Part shown: piece after piece, positions 6,370-7,508 of the stretch
Position numbering within the stretch: position 1 is the stretch's first letter
Layout: the number at the start of each line of letters is the position of its first letter
The notes under the pieces: generated by a model
Seen by the model: the letters and a program-made list of their open reading frames with translations, nothing else
Database searches by the model: none
Told to the model about the DNA's origin: nothing
NCBI GenBank assembly: GCA_945872325.1
Contig: CAMBZY010000153.1
Span: 1 to 7,508 of the forward strand
From: Candidatus Kuenenia stuttgartensis
GTDB lineage: Bacteria; Planctomycetota; Planctomycetia; Isosphaerales; Isosphaeraceae
Direction of reading: 5' to 3'
Length of the DNA: 7,508 bases
Position numbers and translations under genes: made by a program

Positions 6370-7508
6370 TTCTCCCCATCGGATCGTTTGGGTTTGGAAA
6401 GGTCTCTCAGGAGGTCTGCCAGTCGGCCCTGCTCGGTTTTGAGCGATTCGAGGTCGGTTTTCTGTTCCAGGGTCAGCTTCTGGCCACCCTTTTCGATTTT
6501 GTCATATTCGCCGGTCCGGTTGTTAATCTCGGTCTGAAGTCGTTTGAGCATCTTGAGTTGGGCCACCGTGGGGATCCCATCACCTTCCTGCTGGCCACCC
6601 TGCTGCTGCTCTTCGCCTTCCTTTTGTTGCTGCTGTTGTTGCTCACCGTCTTTGGGCTTGTCCGGCTGAAGGCTGTCAATGAGTTGCTGAAGTCGTTCAG
6701 CAGCCGACTTTTCCGACGCCTGAGTGGGCTTGCCTGTCTCAAGCTGTTGGAGAGAGTCCGAGGCCTTCCCCATCGAATCCGCGGCTTTTTTCAGGATCAG
6801 AGAGAAGACAGGCACTCCATCGTCCATCCGCTGGGCCAGTTCCACAGTCTCCTGCTTAAGCCCGTCTTCGATCAGTCCCAAATTTCGCACCCCAGCCTTT
6901 TGGGGCAGGCTGAGAGAGCCTGTATCAGACTTCTTTTTGTCGTAGCCGACGGTCTCTTCCACCATCTTGGATTGACGTTCAGCCAGCGACTTGATCAGGT
7001 CTGACATCTTCGCAAACTGTTCCTGAGCAAGCTGTTCCTCAGCTTCCTGGCGGGCCTGTGCCAGCTCCTGCTCAGCCTCGTCGAGGTTTTTCAGGGCTTC
7101 TTCCTGATTCTGCTGAGCGGCGTCGGCATCATCGGCGTCCATTTTCTGCTGGGCCTGACCCATCTGACCAGCCGCCTTTTGGCCTGCCTGAGCCGCCTGG
7201 GAAGCTGATCTCATCCTCTGCAATTTCTGGAGCTGACGCTTGGCTTCCTCTTGAAGCTGCTGTTCCTGACGAGCCAGCTTCTGAAGTTCTGACTTACGCT
7301 TTGCGGCATCGGGCTGCTTGCCCGCCTCTTTGGTTTTGAGCAGGTTTTCCACCTGGGCACGCTTCAGATTCCGCATCTCTTCTTCCGCTTGTTTGAGCTG
7401 TTTGACAAGCCTCGAAAGCTCTTTTTCCTTGCGGTTCTGAATGTCGTCCGCAAGCTGCTTAACTTCTTTGAGGGCCTGCTCTTGCCCCTGACGTGCCAGT
7501 TTCTGAAG
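6366..7508 (-). CDS. Gln-rich coiled-coil protein, 5'-truncated by window edge
   Basis: The frame is open to the right edge, so the start is missing; 380 residues are visible. An internal ATG at 7376 is not the start, since 44 further codons of the same coiled coil precede it. Nearly all of residues 1-185 is long heptad-like helix rich in Gln, Glu, Lys, Ala and Leu. A segment LQKLARQ recurs at 1-7 and 75-81 with similar flanks. Residues 186-285 are a less biased region (VRNLGLIEDGLKQETVEL..., then VPVFSLILKKAADSM). A Gln/Gly/Glu linker follows at 286-310, with six Gln at 290-295. Residues 312-370 hold IPTVAQLKMLKRLQTEINNR and a final coiled coil. It resembles the C-terminal part of the large planctomycete coiled-coil proteins (DUF4175-like by general appearance) found near MoxR/Bat clusters, but I cannot confirm the family. 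The missing N-terminus may carry membrane segments. It is the first visible gene of the ATGA-coupled operon. Confidence 0.8.
   Translation of the reverse strand, partial: LQKLARQGQEQALKEVKQLADDIQNRKEKELSRLVKQLKQAEEEMRNLKRAQVENLLKTKEAGKQPDAAKRKSELQKLARQEQQLQEEAKRQLQKLQRMRSASQAAQAGQKAAGQMGQAQQKMDADDADAAQQNQEEALKNLDEAEQELAQARQEAEEQLAQEQFAKMSDLIKSLAERQSKMVEETVGYDKKKSDTGSLSLPQKAGVRNLGLIEDGLKQETVELAQRMDDGVPVFSLILKKAADSMGKASDSLQQLETGKPTQASEKSAAERLQQLIDSLQPDKPKDGEQQQQQQKEGEEQQQGGQQEGDGIPTVAQLKMLKRLQTEINNRTGEYDKIEKGGQKLTLEQKTDLESLKTEQGRLADLLRDLSKPKRSDGEN
6624..6641 (-). repeat. Gln codon run (six CAA/CAG)
   Basis: Six consecutive Gln codons in the linker of the coiled-coil gene are followed downstream by shorter Gln runs (residues 301-303 and 306-307). 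CAA and CAG codons are mixed. The run produces a long antisense Leu-rich frame on the plus strand that is a shadow. Confidence 0.8.

Noticed and set aside
5692..6641. CTG/TTG tracts as microsatellites or CRISPR-like repeats
   Set aside because: They are in-frame mixed CAA/CAG Gln codons within two genes, with no regular repeat-spacer spacing.
6327..7004. 225-codon Leu-rich plus-strand frame that looks like a membrane protein
   Set aside because: Antisense of Gln/Glu/Lys-rich coiled-coil coding sequence: CAG and CAA read as CTG and TTG on the other strand, giving false Leu runs.

Overview
The window looks like a planctomycete chromosome, probably from the Planctomycetaceae (a Planctopirus-, Rubinisphaera- or Schlesneria-like lineage). 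This is inferred from moderate GC content and weak or absent Shine-Dalgarno sites. It is also inferred from a gene repertoire typical of that phylum: a Tat-exported DUF1080 protein, an NPCBM-domain protein, a secreted alpha/alpha-toroid 'prenyltransferase/squalene-oxidase repeat' protein, a stand-alone BON protein and very Gln-rich coiled-coil proteins. It holds no rRNA, tRNA, IS element or CRISPR array that I can see.

Left part (1-2150). The 5' two-thirds or more of an HpnC-type squalene synthase gene runs leftwards off the edge (1-698, minus). Divergent from it is a DUF1080 (3-keto-disaccharide hydrolase fold) protein at 957-1589 on plus, with a good ribosome binding site and a clear intrinsic terminator (1605-1650). 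A MaoC-like hydratase (1659-2150, minus) converges on that terminator.

Middle (2151-2948). A roughly 380-bp AT-richer gap carries a candidate sigma70-type promoter and leader hairpin for the MaoC gene, plus a 13-bp palindrome. It is followed by two small plus-strand genes overlapping by 40 bp in different frames: an unrecognised basic 73-residue protein and a 77-residue BON-like protein.

Right part (2973-7508, minus). Four genes are read leftwards, each joined to the next by a 4-bp ATGA stop/start overlap: (i) a Q/K/E-rich coiled-coil protein open at the right edge; (ii) a secreted, low-complexity protein ending in a compact conserved-looking motif (WGHLPPELR...RRYYLS); (iii) a secreted alpha/alpha-toroid protein of the terpenoid cyclase fold with a DADTS in place of the DxDD motif; (iv) a secreted protein with three DG(D/S)xLxG beta modules and a C-terminal NPCBM carbohydrate-binding domain. 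Tight coupling plus export signals on (ii)-(iv) suggests one cell-envelope assembly. Its function is not established by the sequence and is the most interesting open question here. In related planctomycetes, as I recall, such genes sit beside MoxR/DUF58/von Willebrand (Bat-like) genes; the upstream genes needed to test that are outside the window.
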